Source of the DNA: Chitinophaga sp. YR627
GTDB lineage: Bacteria > Bacteroidota > Bacteroidia > Chitinophagales > Chitinophagaceae
Length of the DNA: 64,000 nt
Reading direction: 5' to 3'
NCBI RefSeq assembly: GCF_900114995.1
Contig: NZ_FOUX01000001.1
Span: 1,302,001 to 1,366,000 of the forward strand
Made by a program: the position numbers and the translations under genes. Shown piece by piece: positions 23,488 to 32,361 of this stretch; positions within the stretch are counted from its first letter, which is position 1, and each line of letters starts with the position of its first letter. A model generated the notes under the pieces. The model was not told the DNA's origin. It worked only from the letters and a program-made list of their open reading frames with translations, and did no database searches.

Positions 23488-24462
23488 ATGAAAGCAGCAG
23501 TCATATATCATCCGGGTGGTCCGGAACAACTGGTTATCGAAGAAAGAGCGATCCCCACAGCACCAGCGGGATGGGTATTGGTGAAAGTAAGAGCATTTGG
23601 GCTGAACAGATCAGAGCTGATGACACGCAAAGGCATGTCGCCCGGTATACAGTTTCCCAGGGTACTCGGGATTGAATGTGTTGGGGAAGTGGAGCAGGAC
23701 CCTTCGGGAGAATGGAGCGCCGGACAAAAAGTAGCCGCCTTTATGGGAGGCATGGGTAGGGTTTTCGATGGCGGCTACGCCGAATATGCCATACTACCCA
23801 AAGAGGTCCTTTATGCCTTTGAAAGTCATCTGAGCTGGGATGTGCTGGGCGCTATTCCGGAAATGTTCCAGACCGTTTACGGCTCCTTACACCTGGCACT
23901 GAAGATGGCAAAAGGGGACTCTTTACTGGTGAGAGGTGGCACGTCTTCTGTCGGTATGCTGGCGATCCAGCTCGCAAAAAGACAGGGTTTGACGGTCACA
24001 GCCACCACGCGGAAAGAAGAGAAAAGAGCTGCTTTATTAAAGAATGGGGCTGATAATGTGTTGATTGACGATGGTCATTTGGCAGCGCAGGCGAAGTCGT
24101 TACAGGCAGGCGGATTTGATAAGGTCCTGGAACTGGTAGGTACGGCAACCCTGAAAGACTCCCTGCAATGTGCTGCCCCCGGAGGGATCGTTTGTATGAC
24201 AGGCATCCTCTCCGAACAATGGTCCGTTCCTGATTTTGCCCCGATGGACTTTATACCTTCTGCTGTGAGTCTCACTATTTACAGCAGCGGACAAATCAGG
24301 ATAGCCGCCAATAGCTTTCAGCAGTTTATCCGGGATGTAGAATCCGGCGATATCCGTTTGAGCATAGGTGGCATTTTTACCCTGGAGGAAATCGTGGCTG
24401 CACATCGGCTGATGGACAGCAACATGGCCAACGGAAAAATAGTAGTACTTCCACAACACTAA
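23488..24462 (+). CDS. Zinc-type alcohol dehydrogenase / NADPH:quinone reductase family protein
   Basis: A 324-residue MDR-superfamily protein. It has a GroES-like N-terminal half (VKVRAFGLNRSELMTRKG, VLGIECVGEV) and a cofactor-binding half with VRGGTSSVGMLAIQLAK. The zinc ligands of true alcohol dehydrogenases are absent, which points to the quinone oxidoreductase branch. It lies 5 bp before egtD. A link to thiol or redox stress alongside ergothioneine synthesis is plausible but unproven. Confidence 0.87.
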   Translation: MKAAVIYHPGGPEQLVIEERAIPTAPAGWVLVKVRAFGLNRSELMTRKGMSPGIQFPRVLGIECVGEVEQDPSGEWSAGQKVAAFMGGMGRVFDGGYAEYAILPKEVLYAFESHLSWDVLGAIPEMFQTVYGSLHLALKMAKGDSLLVRGGTSSVGMLAIQLAKRQGLTVTATTRKEEKRAALLKNGADNVLIDDGHLAAQAKSLQAGGFDKVLELVGTATLKDSLQCAAPGGIVCMTGILSEQWSVPDFAPMDFIPSAVSLTIYSSGQIRIAANSFQQFIRDVESGDIRLSIGGIFTLEEIVAAHRLMDSNMANGKIVVLPQH

Positions 24463-24467
24463 CGCGA

Positions 24468-25454
24468 ATGACGATGAATGCAAATGTATTATCCTGTCAT
24501 ATAACAACAGACACGGTAGCCGATACCTTCGGGGCTGATGTACTGAATGGATTAAGTCAGTTACCTAAAAGACTGCATGCCAAATACTTCTATGATAAAG
24601 AAGGCGACAAGCTGTTCCAGGAGATCATGGCTTGTCCGGAATATTACCCAACCCGCTGCGAACTGGAGATCTTTCGTGATAAGACCGCTGAACTGGCAAA
24701 TGCGATGATAACAGGCGAAGCATTCGACCTGATAGAGTTAGGTGCAGGTGATGCAACCAAGTCACAATACCTCCTGCAATACCTGGTAGATCGTCATACG
24801 GCTTTTACATATATGCCGATCGATATCTCAGGGAATATCCTCTCCGAACTACAAAATCGCCTGGAAACAGTAATGCCCGATCTCTCTTTGCACTGCCTGG
24901 AAGGTGATTACCTGGAGATGCTCGACAAAGCGACGGCTTTATCCTCCCGCAGGAAAATCGTCTTATTCCTGGGCGCCAATATCGGCAACATGGAACCCCG
25001 GGAGGCAGTGGCATTTTGCCGCAGTCTCCGGGAACGGTTACAACCAGGTGATCTGGTACTGATCGGTTTTGATCTGAAAAAGCATCCACGGATCATCCGG
25101 AATGCCTATGATGATAGTGCAGGAATTACGGCGAAGTTCAATCTGAATTTACTGAAAAGGATCAATCGGGAACTGAACGGGAATTTCGTAACCGAACAGT
25201 TTGAACATTATCAGAGCTACGATCCGATGACCGGTGCCTGTAAAAGTTACCTCGTCAGTTTGTGTGATCAGCAGGTGACGATCTGCAAAAACCATTTCAA
25301 TTTTCGCAGAGATGAAGTCATCTATATGGAGGTTTCCCAGAAGTACGCAATTGAGGAAATTACCACATTGGCAGACAAAACTGGCTTCCGGTCTGTACAA
25401 AATACCTACGATACCAGACGCTGGTTTGCAGATGTATGCTGGGAAGTAGTGTGA
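24468..25454 (+). CDS. egtD: L-histidine N-alpha-methyltransferase EgtD
   Basis: This enzyme trimethylates histidine to hercynine with S-adenosylmethionine, the first step of ergothioneine synthesis. The 328-residue protein shows the family N-terminus LPKRLHAKYFYDKEGDKLFQ, SAM loop ELGAGDATKS (about 83-92), YMPIDIS, VLFLGANIGNM and the C-terminal KYAIEEITTLADKTGF. Its length is normal. It starts 5 bp after the preceding reductase gene; an in-frame ATG 6 bp later is also possible. egtB follows 23 bp downstream. Confidence 0.93.
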   Translation: MTMNANVLSCHITTDTVADTFGADVLNGLSQLPKRLHAKYFYDKEGDKLFQEIMACPEYYPTRCELEIFRDKTAELANAMITGEAFDLIELGAGDATKSQYLLQYLVDRHTAFTYMPIDISGNILSELQNRLETVMPDLSLHCLEGDYLEMLDKATALSSRRKIVLFLGANIGNMEPREAVAFCRSLRERLQPGDLVLIGFDLKKHPRIIRNAYDDSAGITAKFNLNLLKRINRELNGNFVTEQFEHYQSYDPMTGACKSYLVSLCDQQVTICKNHFNFRRDEVIYMEVSQKYAIEEITTLADKTGFRSVQNTYDTRRWFADVCWEVV

Positions 25455-25477
25455 GTCATAACAATCTGATTTTAAAT

Positions 25478-26629
25478 ATGAAAGAACTACTTGTTCAATA
25501 CAATACTATAAGACAACACAGCCAAAATATATGTGCGCCTTTAGCAAAAGAAGATTATGTGGTACAACCAGTAGCAGATGTGAGTCCGCCGAAATGGCAT
25601 CTTGGACATAGCACCTGGTTCTTCGAAACTTTCGTACTAAAACCTCACTTAACTGCCTACACGGAGTTCGATCCACAGTATAATTTTGTCTTCAATAGTT
25701 ATTACGAAACGATCGGAGCCAGGGTGATCAGAACAGACCGTGGTAACCTGAGCCGTCCTTCTGTAGATGATATTTATGCTTATCGTAGTTATGTAGATGA
25801 TGCGATGCGCACATTGCTTGCCGGACCATTAACAGCCGAACTTGCAGGTATCATTACTTTAGGTTTGCATCATGAGCAACAGCACCAGGAATTATTATAT
25901 ACTGATATTAAATACATCCTGGGGCATAATCCATTATTCCCTGCATACAGCAAGACACTGGTTGATGATGGACCGGCATCAGCAGGCAGCTCTTTCCTGA
26001 CAATTCCTGCCGGTATTTATGAGATTGGTTATCAGGGGGCGGACTTCTGTTTTGACAATGAACTGGGAAGACATAAGGTATACCTGGGAGAATATAAGAT
26101 AGCCGATCAGCTGGTGACTAATGGCGAATACCTGGACTTTATAAAAGCCGGTGCTTACCAGGATTTCAGATACTGGCATGCGGAAGGTTGGGATTGGGTA
26201 AAGAAGAATGATATCACTGCTCCTTTGTACTGGCATCTGGTGAACGGTAAGCGAATGGCTTATACTTACGCCGGTTTACAGGAACTGGACCTGGCTGCTC
26301 CGGTATGTCACATCAATTATTATGAGGCAGCCGCGTATGCTGCCTGGAAAGGACAACGTTTGCCAACTGAGGCGGAATGGGAAATCGCATCCCGTCAATT
26401 TGCATGGGGCGCAAGATGGGAATGGACCAATAGTGCTTACCTGCCTTATCCCGGATTTACCAAAGCACCGGGAGCCGTGGGAGAGTACAATGGTAAGTTT
26501 ATGGTGAACCAGATGGTATTACGGGGTGCATCGGTGGTGACGCCGGAGGGGCATAGCCGTCATACCTACCGGAACTTCTTTCATCCACAGCATCAGTGGC
26601 AGTTTACCGGTATACGTCTCGCAGAATAG
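25478..26629 (+). CDS. egtB: Ergothioneine biosynthesis sulfoxide synthase EgtB
   Basis: This non-heme iron enzyme joins hercynine and a thiol (gamma-glutamylcysteine or cysteine) with oxygen. With ATG 25478 the protein has 383 residues. The N-terminal DinB-like half supplies the iron ligands: WHLGHSTWF (His41/His44) and HHEQQHQE (His132 and His136, the HX3HXE motif). The C-terminal half is an FGE-sulfatase domain (RLPTEAEWEIASR, GASVVTPEGHSRHTYRNFF). An in-frame start at 25436 overlaps egtD and is less likely. No egtA, egtC or egtE is present nearby. Confidence 0.92.
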   Translation: MKELLVQYNTIRQHSQNICAPLAKEDYVVQPVADVSPPKWHLGHSTWFFETFVLKPHLTAYTEFDPQYNFVFNSYYETIGARVIRTDRGNLSRPSVDDIYAYRSYVDDAMRTLLAGPLTAELAGIITLGLHHEQQHQELLYTDIKYILGHNPLFPAYSKTLVDDGPASAGSSFLTIPAGIYEIGYQGADFCFDNELGRHKVYLGEYKIADQLVTNGEYLDFIKAGAYQDFRYWHAEGWDWVKKNDITAPLYWHLVNGKRMAYTYAGLQELDLAAPVCHINYYEAAAYAAWKGQRLPTEAEWEIASRQFAWGARWEWTNSAYLPYPGFTKAPGAVGEYNGKFMVNQMVLRGASVVTPEGHSRHTYRNFFHPQHQWQFTGIRLAE

Positions 26630-26650
26630 TCATATTAATCTTATAAAAAA

Positions 26651-26670
26651 GGCCCGCCATACAGCGGGCC
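26651..26670. terminator. Bidirectional terminator between egtB and the esterase gene
   Basis: GGCCCGC pairs with GCGGGCC around CATACA, flanked by AAAAAA on one side and TTTCT on the other, between convergent genes. Confidence 0.85.
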
Positions 26671-26676
26671 TTTCTA

Positions 26677-27378
26677 CTATCTAAGCCATTCATGTAAGTC
26701 CTTCAGTACCTCTGCATTGATCTGATGCCCTATATTATTGTATTCGTGATAACTTAATTGTACCCCCAGTGGCTGCAGGTAGGTGTTGGCTTCCCTGGCA
26801 TAATGGATTGGTAAAGTCCCATCCTGTACGCCATGAGAAATGAAGACTTTCAGGTGTCCCAGTGCTTCATTTTTCATCACGCCTGGTCTGATCTCCTCTA
26901 ATATCCTGCCGCTCAACGCGATAATTCCCTTTACTTCACCGGGATGAGTCAGTCCGATGGTAAAACTCATAATAGCACCCTGACTGAATCCACCGAGGTA
27001 AACTTCGTCAAAATGGTATTGCTGTTTCATCTGTTGGATGAACTGCAGGATGACAGCTCTGCTGGAAGCCTCCTGTTTGATATCAAAAACGGGCTTGCCG
27101 GTAGAAAAATCGACATTATACCAGGCATATCTGCCGGGGCCGATAGTATATGGTCCGCGGGCAGAGATGATATAGTAATCAGCTGGCAGATGTTCTGCCA
27201 GTCCGAAGAGGTCCTGTTCATTACTGCCAACACCATGTAAAAGGATGATGGCTTTTTTCTTTGCGGACGTCGTTTTAGGCTCCCGCACCAGGTAGTGCAG
27301 AACAGGTTTGTCCGTCGTCAGCGTATCTGAAAGATGCGTGCTCATAAATAAGTTTAAGAAAGTCAGCAGTAAAAGCAT
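26677..27378 (-). CDS. Alpha/beta hydrolase (phospholipase/carboxylesterase family)
   Basis: A 233-residue hydrolase with LLHGVGSNEQDLFGLAEHLP (oxyanion region), the nucleophile elbow GGFSQGA (Ser in the middle) and a late His in YNNIGHQIN; the Asp is in SHGVQDGTLPI. This is the Abhydrolase_2 group, which cleaves esters or acyl-thioesters. The hydrophobic first 11 residues (MLLLLTFLNLF) may be a signal; a start at 27345 would give a cytosolic form. It lies 19 bp after the dioxygenase gene, so the two are likely co-transcribed. Confidence 0.83.
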   Translation of the reverse strand: MLLLLTFLNLFMSTHLSDTLTTDKPVLHYLVREPKTTSAKKKAIILLHGVGSNEQDLFGLAEHLPADYYIISARGPYTIGPGRYAWYNVDFSTGKPVFDIKQEASSRAVILQFIQQMKQQYHFDEVYLGGFSQGAIMSFTIGLTHPGEVKGIIALSGRILEEIRPGVMKNEALGHLKVFISHGVQDGTLPIHYAREANTYLQPLGVQLSYHEYNNIGHQINAEVLKDLHEWLR

Positions 27379-27397
27379 AGCGGGTATTTTATGTCCG

Positions 27398-28276
27398 TCA
27401 ACCTATCTTCAGCGAAGTCATGGTCAATGAACCTGCCACCGCTTTGTCATTGAAGAAAGAGAGGTCGTCTTTACCGCTTTTTAATCCCAGCGTATAGATC
27501 AGCGGGAGATAGTGATCCGGTGTCGGGATAGCCAGCATCGCTTCCTTACCCAGTTTGTCGTAGTTGATCAGTGCTTTATGGTCACCCTGCCGGATGAGGT
27601 CTTTGAACTGGTCATTGATCTTACCTGCCCAGTCATAGGCAAACTGTTCATTCAGTCTGTCCCAGGCAGCCATTCTCAGGTTATGAACCATATTACCACT
27701 GCCAATGATCAGTACGCCCTTTTTGCGGAGGGCCAGCAGTTCTTTTGCCAGATCGTAATGATACTGAGGATGTTTGGTGTAATCGATACTGAGTTGTAAT
27801 ACCGGGATATTCGCCTGTGGGTACATATGGCGCACGACGGTCCAGGTACCATGGTCCAGTCCCCAGTCGTGGTCCAGTTCTACCTGTGTGGAGTGGATCA
27901 GTTTGGCGGTCTCTTTTGCCAGTAATGGATCGCCGGGTGCGGGATATTGCACAGCAAAGAGTTCTTTTGGAAAACCACCAAAGTCATGGATGGTCTTTGG
28001 GAAGTCCATCGCTGTGATCTTAGTCCCTCTGCTCAGCCAGTGTGCGGAAACGACCAGCACCGCTTTGGGTGTAGGAATTTCCCTGGCCATTTGTGTCCAG
28101 CGGCGGCTGAATTCAGTATCCTCGATACCGTTCATGGGTGATCCGTGCCCTATGAAGAGCACAGGCATCATATGTTCTTCTTCCTGTAAGTTATCTGTGA
28201 AGTTCTTAAATGCGGATAATGTTGTCATACTTAAAGCTCCTACTGCTATCGATTTAATAAAATTTTTCCTTTCCAT
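27398..28276 (-). CDS. 4,5-DOPA dioxygenase extradiol-type protein (YgiD/DODA family)
   Basis: A 292-residue class III extradiol-type dioxygenase. It shows PVLFIGHGSPMNG (first metal His), VVSAHWLSRGTKI, DHDWGLDHGTWTV and VLIIGSGNMVHNLR, the conserved blocks of the DODA group, which opens catechol rings. An N-terminal stretch KSIAVGALSMTTLSAFKNF looks like an export signal, unusual for this mostly cytosolic family. A -7 element TAACTTTG (minus strand 28366-28359) lies 83 bp upstream; the 28277-28490 gap otherwise shows nothing. Confidence 0.87.
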   Translation of the reverse strand: MERKNFIKSIAVGALSMTTLSAFKNFTDNLQEEEHMMPVLFIGHGSPMNGIEDTEFSRRWTQMAREIPTPKAVLVVSAHWLSRGTKITAMDFPKTIHDFGGFPKELFAVQYPAPGDPLLAKETAKLIHSTQVELDHDWGLDHGTWTVVRHMYPQANIPVLQLSIDYTKHPQYHYDLAKELLALRKKGVLIIGSGNMVHNLRMAAWDRLNEQFAYDWAGKINDQFKDLIRQGDHKALINYDKLGKEAMLAIPTPDHYLPLIYTLGLKSGKDDLSFFNDKAVAGSLTMTSLKIG

Positions 28277-28490
28277 CTGAAACAGTCGTTTGTAGCCGGA
28301 GGGAGCTGGAAATCATGTATATGTTCTCATGGGCGCCCTGTCCGACTGATTGGATATACAAAGTTAACCGGAAACAGGAGCTTATTCGTTGCTTTGGAGC
28401 AAGAAATCGGAGGGGTGCTTCGTTCCCCGTAATGAGTAACGAAGCCCTTATACCATATGATGGGTTATAACCTGGCTTATTTTCATGAGT

Positions 28491-29351
28491 TTAATGCTTC
28501 ACTTTCCAGATCTTATCAGACGCCGGTAGATACTCCGGCAGCGCCGCTGATCCATACCAATTATACAGTTCCAGTTCAAAAACACCCGCTTTCACAGCCG
28601 GGTCAGTCTGCAACAGCTCTTTTGCCGCATCGATTGTCCCTACATCTTTCAGAATGAAGATCCCGCGATAGGTCTTGTCATTTTTTCCCAGCGGACCGGC
28701 AACTACCAGTTTACCTTCTTCCACCAGGCGGTTGATGTTATTCATATGTCCACGGAAAAGTTCCTGGAGTTCGTTTTTATCTGTTGTCGGGTTGGTACCT
28801 GTTTTCAGGATGGCAAGGATGTAGCTCTTCATGCCATAATCGTCTGAACCGAGCTTCAGGGCGAGTTCCTTGTCATATTTGGGATTGGCTGTACCGGTAT
28901 CTTTGACACCGTCAATTCCCTGTTTGAACATCTTAAATGTTTCTCCTTTGCCTTTACCATCGGATACTTCCACCTGTATTTCACTATCACTTATTCTTTT
29001 ATATACCAGTTTCTTTGGAAAATCATGCACCGGATTCTCAAAAACAAGATCGGCACCCGCTTTACTTTGCTTAAACGAAACACTTTTACCACCGTTTTGT
29101 CTCACTACGGTAGCGGTGTAGGTCAGCAGATTTTTTTTGCTGCTCAGGTCCAGGTATTCGGAGACCTTCATGTTCCCGTCCTTTAATATATAGGAGAAGC
29201 CCTTCAGTGTTTGCGGATTGAGACTATCCCAGTGTTCGTACAGGGAGGTGTTTTCCTGTTTCCAGGTGCCTTTCAGAAAGGAAGGAAAGGTGGATTGGGA
29301 AAAAGTGGCGTGTACCAGGAGGAGGAGAAAACTGGTCAGGATGTATTTCAT
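28491..29351 (-). CDS. Exported fusion protein: lipocalin-like DUF6265 domain plus YCII-like domain
   Basis: The start at 29351 gives a signal peptide (MKYILTSFLLLLVHATFSQS) and 286 residues. The first domain (about 22-150) is β-rich, with FLKGTWKQENTS and ENPVHDFPKKLVYKR, as in small DUF6265-type lipocalin-like proteins. The second (about 170-275) is a YCII-type dimeric α/β barrel, with YILAILKTGTNP, FRGHMNNINRLVEEGKLVVAGP and GIFILKD. YCII proteins are usually cytosolic single domains, so the exported fusion is unusual. The function is unknown. Confidence 0.78.
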   Translation of the reverse strand: MKYILTSFLLLLVHATFSQSTFPSFLKGTWKQENTSLYEHWDSLNPQTLKGFSYILKDGNMKVSEYLDLSSKKNLLTYTATVVRQNGGKSVSFKQSKAGADLVFENPVHDFPKKLVYKRISDSEIQVEVSDGKGKGETFKMFKQGIDGVKDTGTANPKYDKELALKLGSDDYGMKSYILAILKTGTNPTTDKNELQELFRGHMNNINRLVEEGKLVVAGPLGKNDKTYRGIFILKDVGTIDAAKELLQTDPAVKAGVFELELYNWYGSAALPEYLPASDKIWKVKH

Positions 29352-29388
29352 GGTTGATATTTTTGTGGTAACATGTCTCAATACTTAT

Positions 29389-29409
29389 AACTGTCCGGAT
29401 AGGACAGTT
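29389..29409. promoter_or_regulatory. Inverted repeat upstream of the DUF6265-YCII gene
   Basis: AACTGTCC and GGACAGTT form a perfect 8-bp inverted repeat around GGATA, 38 bp upstream of ATG 29351. No T-run follows, so an operator is more likely than a terminator. Confidence 0.4.
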
Positions 29410-29500
29410 TGCCTGACAGCTAAATTAGGAAAAAGTAGCGGGTACTGTAACCAGCCTGTTTGCATTGCATACATTTCATGGCGGATATACGGGCAGAAAA

Positions 29501-30256
29501 TTAGTGCATACGGAATGCCAGACCGGCATTTCCGAAATAGTTACGTTCGGCTGTAAAGATCGTGTGACCAAAAGCCAGATGTACAAGCAGGTCGGATGTG
29601 ATATGGTACAGGACCCCGCCATCTGCATTGTGTATTGGGGAATCTCCCGGCGCATATTGTGCAAAGTATTCTCCAAAAACAGTAAACCTGTCAGTTAGTT
29701 CATATTTCAGGTCTCCGCTGACCTGCCATATCCACCTTTTCTCAAAGGCTTCCTGTTTATATGAGCCATTAGCCGTCACGGTTAGTTTATCCAGCTCTTT
29801 TTCCAGTACAAGCGTGACCTGAGGAGACCAGTATCCATAATTGCCGCTGTGGGATGTGACAGGGATGTGCAGATACGATATCAACGCGATATCGGGAAGC
29901 CGTTTTTTATCTTTCACTAACGAGATCTTTGTGCTTAGCGCCAGCGGATATTGTCCCTGCGTGGTTTCCGAAATAAAAAGGTCTCTTTCCTGGCCCTGTT
30001 CAACCAGTAATCTGGCTTCAATGTTCTTAAACAATCCGTATCGTATCAGGGATGATGAAATCAGGGCTGTTTTGCCGGAGGTGCTTAACTTATTATAGTA
30101 AAATTCTGTTTCCAGTTGCAGGGTCTTTTGCTCAACAACGCTGGCGCCATCCGTCTGGTCCGGCCGGTCCGTATTGATCTTGTCCTGTGCCTGTGTTACA
30201 GTAGAAAAAAGCATACCTCCGGTTAACAGTAAGCCTGCGAGAAGTTTGTTCGTCAT
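29501..30256 (-). CDS. Outer-membrane beta-barrel 'transporter' family protein
   Basis: A 251-residue protein with signal peptide (LLAGLLLTGGMLFSTVTQAQ). It continues with DKINTDRPDQTDGASVVEQKT, a start seen in the exported putative transporter family related to the MetA-pathway phenol degradation proteins. Alternating β-strands follow and the last residues (NAGLAFRMH) are strand-like. It probably forms a barrel in the outer membrane. The substrate is unknown and no operon partner is evident. Confidence 0.75.
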   Translation of the reverse strand: MTNKLLAGLLLTGGMLFSTVTQAQDKINTDRPDQTDGASVVEQKTLQLETEFYYNKLSTSGKTALISSSLIRYGLFKNIEARLLVEQGQERDLFISETTQGQYPLALSTKISLVKDKKRLPDIALISYLHIPVTSHSGNYGYWSPQVTLVLEKELDKLTVTANGSYKQEAFEKRWIWQVSGDLKYELTDRFTVFGEYFAQYAPGDSPIHNADGGVLYHITSDLLVHLAFGHTIFTAERNYFGNAGLAFRMH

Positions 30257-30304
30257 ATACAGTCTGGTCTATTGTCTTTTATGTCTAGGCAATACATATA
30301 CCGT

Positions 30305-30336
30305 GCCTGGCCCTGCTATAAACAACAGGGCCAGGC
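30305..30336. other. Perfect 11-bp stem hairpin
   Basis: GCCTGGCCCTG (30305-30315) pairs perfectly with CAGGGCCAGGC (30326-30336) around a 10-nt loop in the gap 30257-30440. Neither strand has a T-run after the stem. It could be a Rho-assisted end or an mRNA-stabilising structure after the minus-strand gene at 30441. Confidence 0.6.
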
Positions 30337-30440
30337 AAAAGACGTCCGTCAGTATTATTGGTGTGACTGCAGGAGTGCCAGTGCTATCACTAATGAAGAC
30401 AAGATACCAGACATTGATGCCGGTATCCTGCTCAGTTGTT

Positions 30441-30932
30441 TCAGCGTTTTTTAGCAGTTAACTTTTTTGTTATCAGTACCGCAGCTGTTGTAACAAGCGC
30501 GGCAACTGTCACCTTCTTTATTAAACCTGTACGATTGTACTTCCATTCAGCTTTCCAGCCTTTCTCTGCAAAGATGTTGGGGATGTGTCCTTTCCTGAGG
30601 TCATCCGCGATCCCTTCTACAACATTGACGCGGTCTGCCAGTAATAAAGGAAGCCAGTGGAGATAGCTGGATTCGCTATGTTTGAACGCATACCTGCGAA
30701 TTTTGCCACTCCATCCCGACGGGGGACAGGTAGTACCAAAAACAGCACTCACTTCCGGACGTTCGTTGGAATGCAGCACTTCTGCTGTAAGAGTTTGTTG
30801 TACAGGTCTGTCCCAGTTCAGCCGCTGATGATCATCCCCGGTATATTTTTTCATCGGGTAAGTAGGCTCATTATCAGGGTCCGCATCAACGCCCCAGCCT
30901 TTGATATGTGAGAATTTCTTTTCTAAATCCAT
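30441..30932 (-). CDS. Conserved hypothetical protein with C-terminal membrane anchor
   Basis: A 163-residue protein. The hydrophilic N-terminal part is rich in Trp and Pro (HIKGWGVDADPDNEPTYP, TTCPPSGWSGKIRRYAFKHS). A single C-terminal hydrophobic segment (VTVAALVTTAAVLITKK) is followed by positive charges, suggesting a tail-anchored membrane protein facing the cytosol. It lies 11 bp after the alcohol dehydrogenase gene, so it is probably a dedicated partner of that enzyme. No known domain is recognised. Confidence 0.75.
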   Translation of the reverse strand: MDLEKKFSHIKGWGVDADPDNEPTYPMKKYTGDDHQRLNWDRPVQQTLTAEVLHSNERPEVSAVFGTTCPPSGWSGKIRRYAFKHSESSYLHWLPLLLADRVNVVEGIADDLRKGHIPNIFAEKGWKAEWKYNRTGLIKKVTVAALVTTAAVLITKKLTAKKR

Positions 30933-30943
30933 AATTGAATGAT

Positions 30944-32098
30944 TTATTGTCTTGCAGACGGTGGAATAAGAATCGGTTTGATACAGTTGTCCAGTTTAGC
31001 AGAGAAAATATGATAGGCATCTGCCACTTCCTCCAGTGGAATACGGTGTGAGACGATCGCTTTAGGGTCAATATAGCCTGATCTTACATGTTCTATTAAA
31101 CGGGGCAGCAGGCGTTTCACAGATGCCTGATTAGCGCGTATGGTAATTCCTTTGTTAACCACATTGCCGATAGGGACCAGATTGTCCGTCGGACCATAAA
31201 CACCTACAATAGATACAATGCCTCCTTTTTTAACGGAGTTGATTGCCCAGTGTAGCGCTGTAGCGGAGCCTGCCTGTAACATCATCTTTCTGCCTGTAAT
31301 AGTTTGCATGGCATTTCCGGCTGCGTCGCTGCCTACCGCATCAATGCAAACATCTGCGCCGAACCAGTCTGTGATCTTTTTCAGGAATACGACAGGATCT
31401 GTCATCGACCGGAAGTTATAGGCTTCGCATTGCGCATAGTTACGGACAAAGTCCAGCCGGTATTCAATATGATCGATGACAATGACTCTGCCAGCCCCAA
31501 ACAACCATGCACATTTTGCAGCCATAATGCCAACCGGACCAGCGCCAAATACCACCACAGTGTCACCTTTCTTAATGCCTCCCATCTCCGCTGCCTGGTA
31601 ACCGGTAGGCACGACATCTGTCAGTAATACAGCGTCATCAGGGTGCATATCTTCCGGGATAACAAGTGGGCCGACGTCCGCATAGGGTACACGCACATAT
31701 TCTGCCTGTCCGCCGTCAAAACCTCCTGCTGTATGAGAATAACCAAAGATGCCGCCTACTGCGGTTGCTTCCGGATTGGATTCATGACAGTTGCCATACA
31801 ACTCCTGTTTACAGAAGGCACACTTTCCGCAGGCGATGTTAAAAGGTACCAGTACTTTATCTCCCACCTTTAGTTTTTGCACACCGGGACCAACAGCCTC
31901 CACAATGCCGATAAATTCGTGTCCGAAAGTAGACCCGACACGCGTATCAGGTACCAGCCCGTGATACAGGTGAAGGTCTGATCCACATATACAGGACCGC
32001 AATACACGCACAATTGCATCCTCCGGATGCTCTATCTCTGGTTCCGGTTTCTGCTCTGCACGGACCCGGAATGGTCCTCTGTAATTCATTGCCAGCAT
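30944..32098 (-). CDS. Zinc-dependent alcohol dehydrogenase (formaldehyde-dehydrogenase-like)
   Basis: A 384-residue MDR enzyme. It has the catalytic zinc site (CICGSDLHLYHG; GHEFIGIVEAVG), the structural zinc loop CGKCAFCKQELYGNC and cofactor motif VVFGAGPVGIMAAK. The long insert between catalytic and cofactor domains fits the glutathione-independent formaldehyde/alcohol dehydrogenase group. It uses NAD(P) to oxidise alcohols or reduce aldehydes; the substrate is not predictable. It is first in a two-gene unit with the 163-residue anchored protein. Confidence 0.88.
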   Translation of the reverse strand: MLAMNYRGPFRVRAEQKPEPEIEHPEDAIVRVLRSCICGSDLHLYHGLVPDTRVGSTFGHEFIGIVEAVGPGVQKLKVGDKVLVPFNIACGKCAFCKQELYGNCHESNPEATAVGGIFGYSHTAGGFDGGQAEYVRVPYADVGPLVIPEDMHPDDAVLLTDVVPTGYQAAEMGGIKKGDTVVVFGAGPVGIMAAKCAWLFGAGRVIVIDHIEYRLDFVRNYAQCEAYNFRSMTDPVVFLKKITDWFGADVCIDAVGSDAAGNAMQTITGRKMMLQAGSATALHWAINSVKKGGIVSIVGVYGPTDNLVPIGNVVNKGITIRANQASVKRLLPRLIEHVRSGYIDPKAIVSHRIPLEEVADAYHIFSAKLDNCIKPILIPPSARQ

Positions 32099-32361
32099 AA
32101 GTATCTTTTAATGTGAGTAATGGTCGCTGCTGCTTAGCTACCGGATGCAGCAGGCAGTATTAAAAGAGGCCGAAAAGTATGCCGGGATGCGATAGCCCGT
32201 ATTTGCTATGCAGGAGGTAATAAAGTGAGGTTTTAGGTCACAGGAAGGATAGATAGCCGTTTATTATCAGCTACATTATTAAACATTTAACAACAGGCAC
32301 TGATATGCCTGACCCTCAGGAGGATGAAGAAGCCATTCGGGAGACCCGGAAAGGAGATTGG

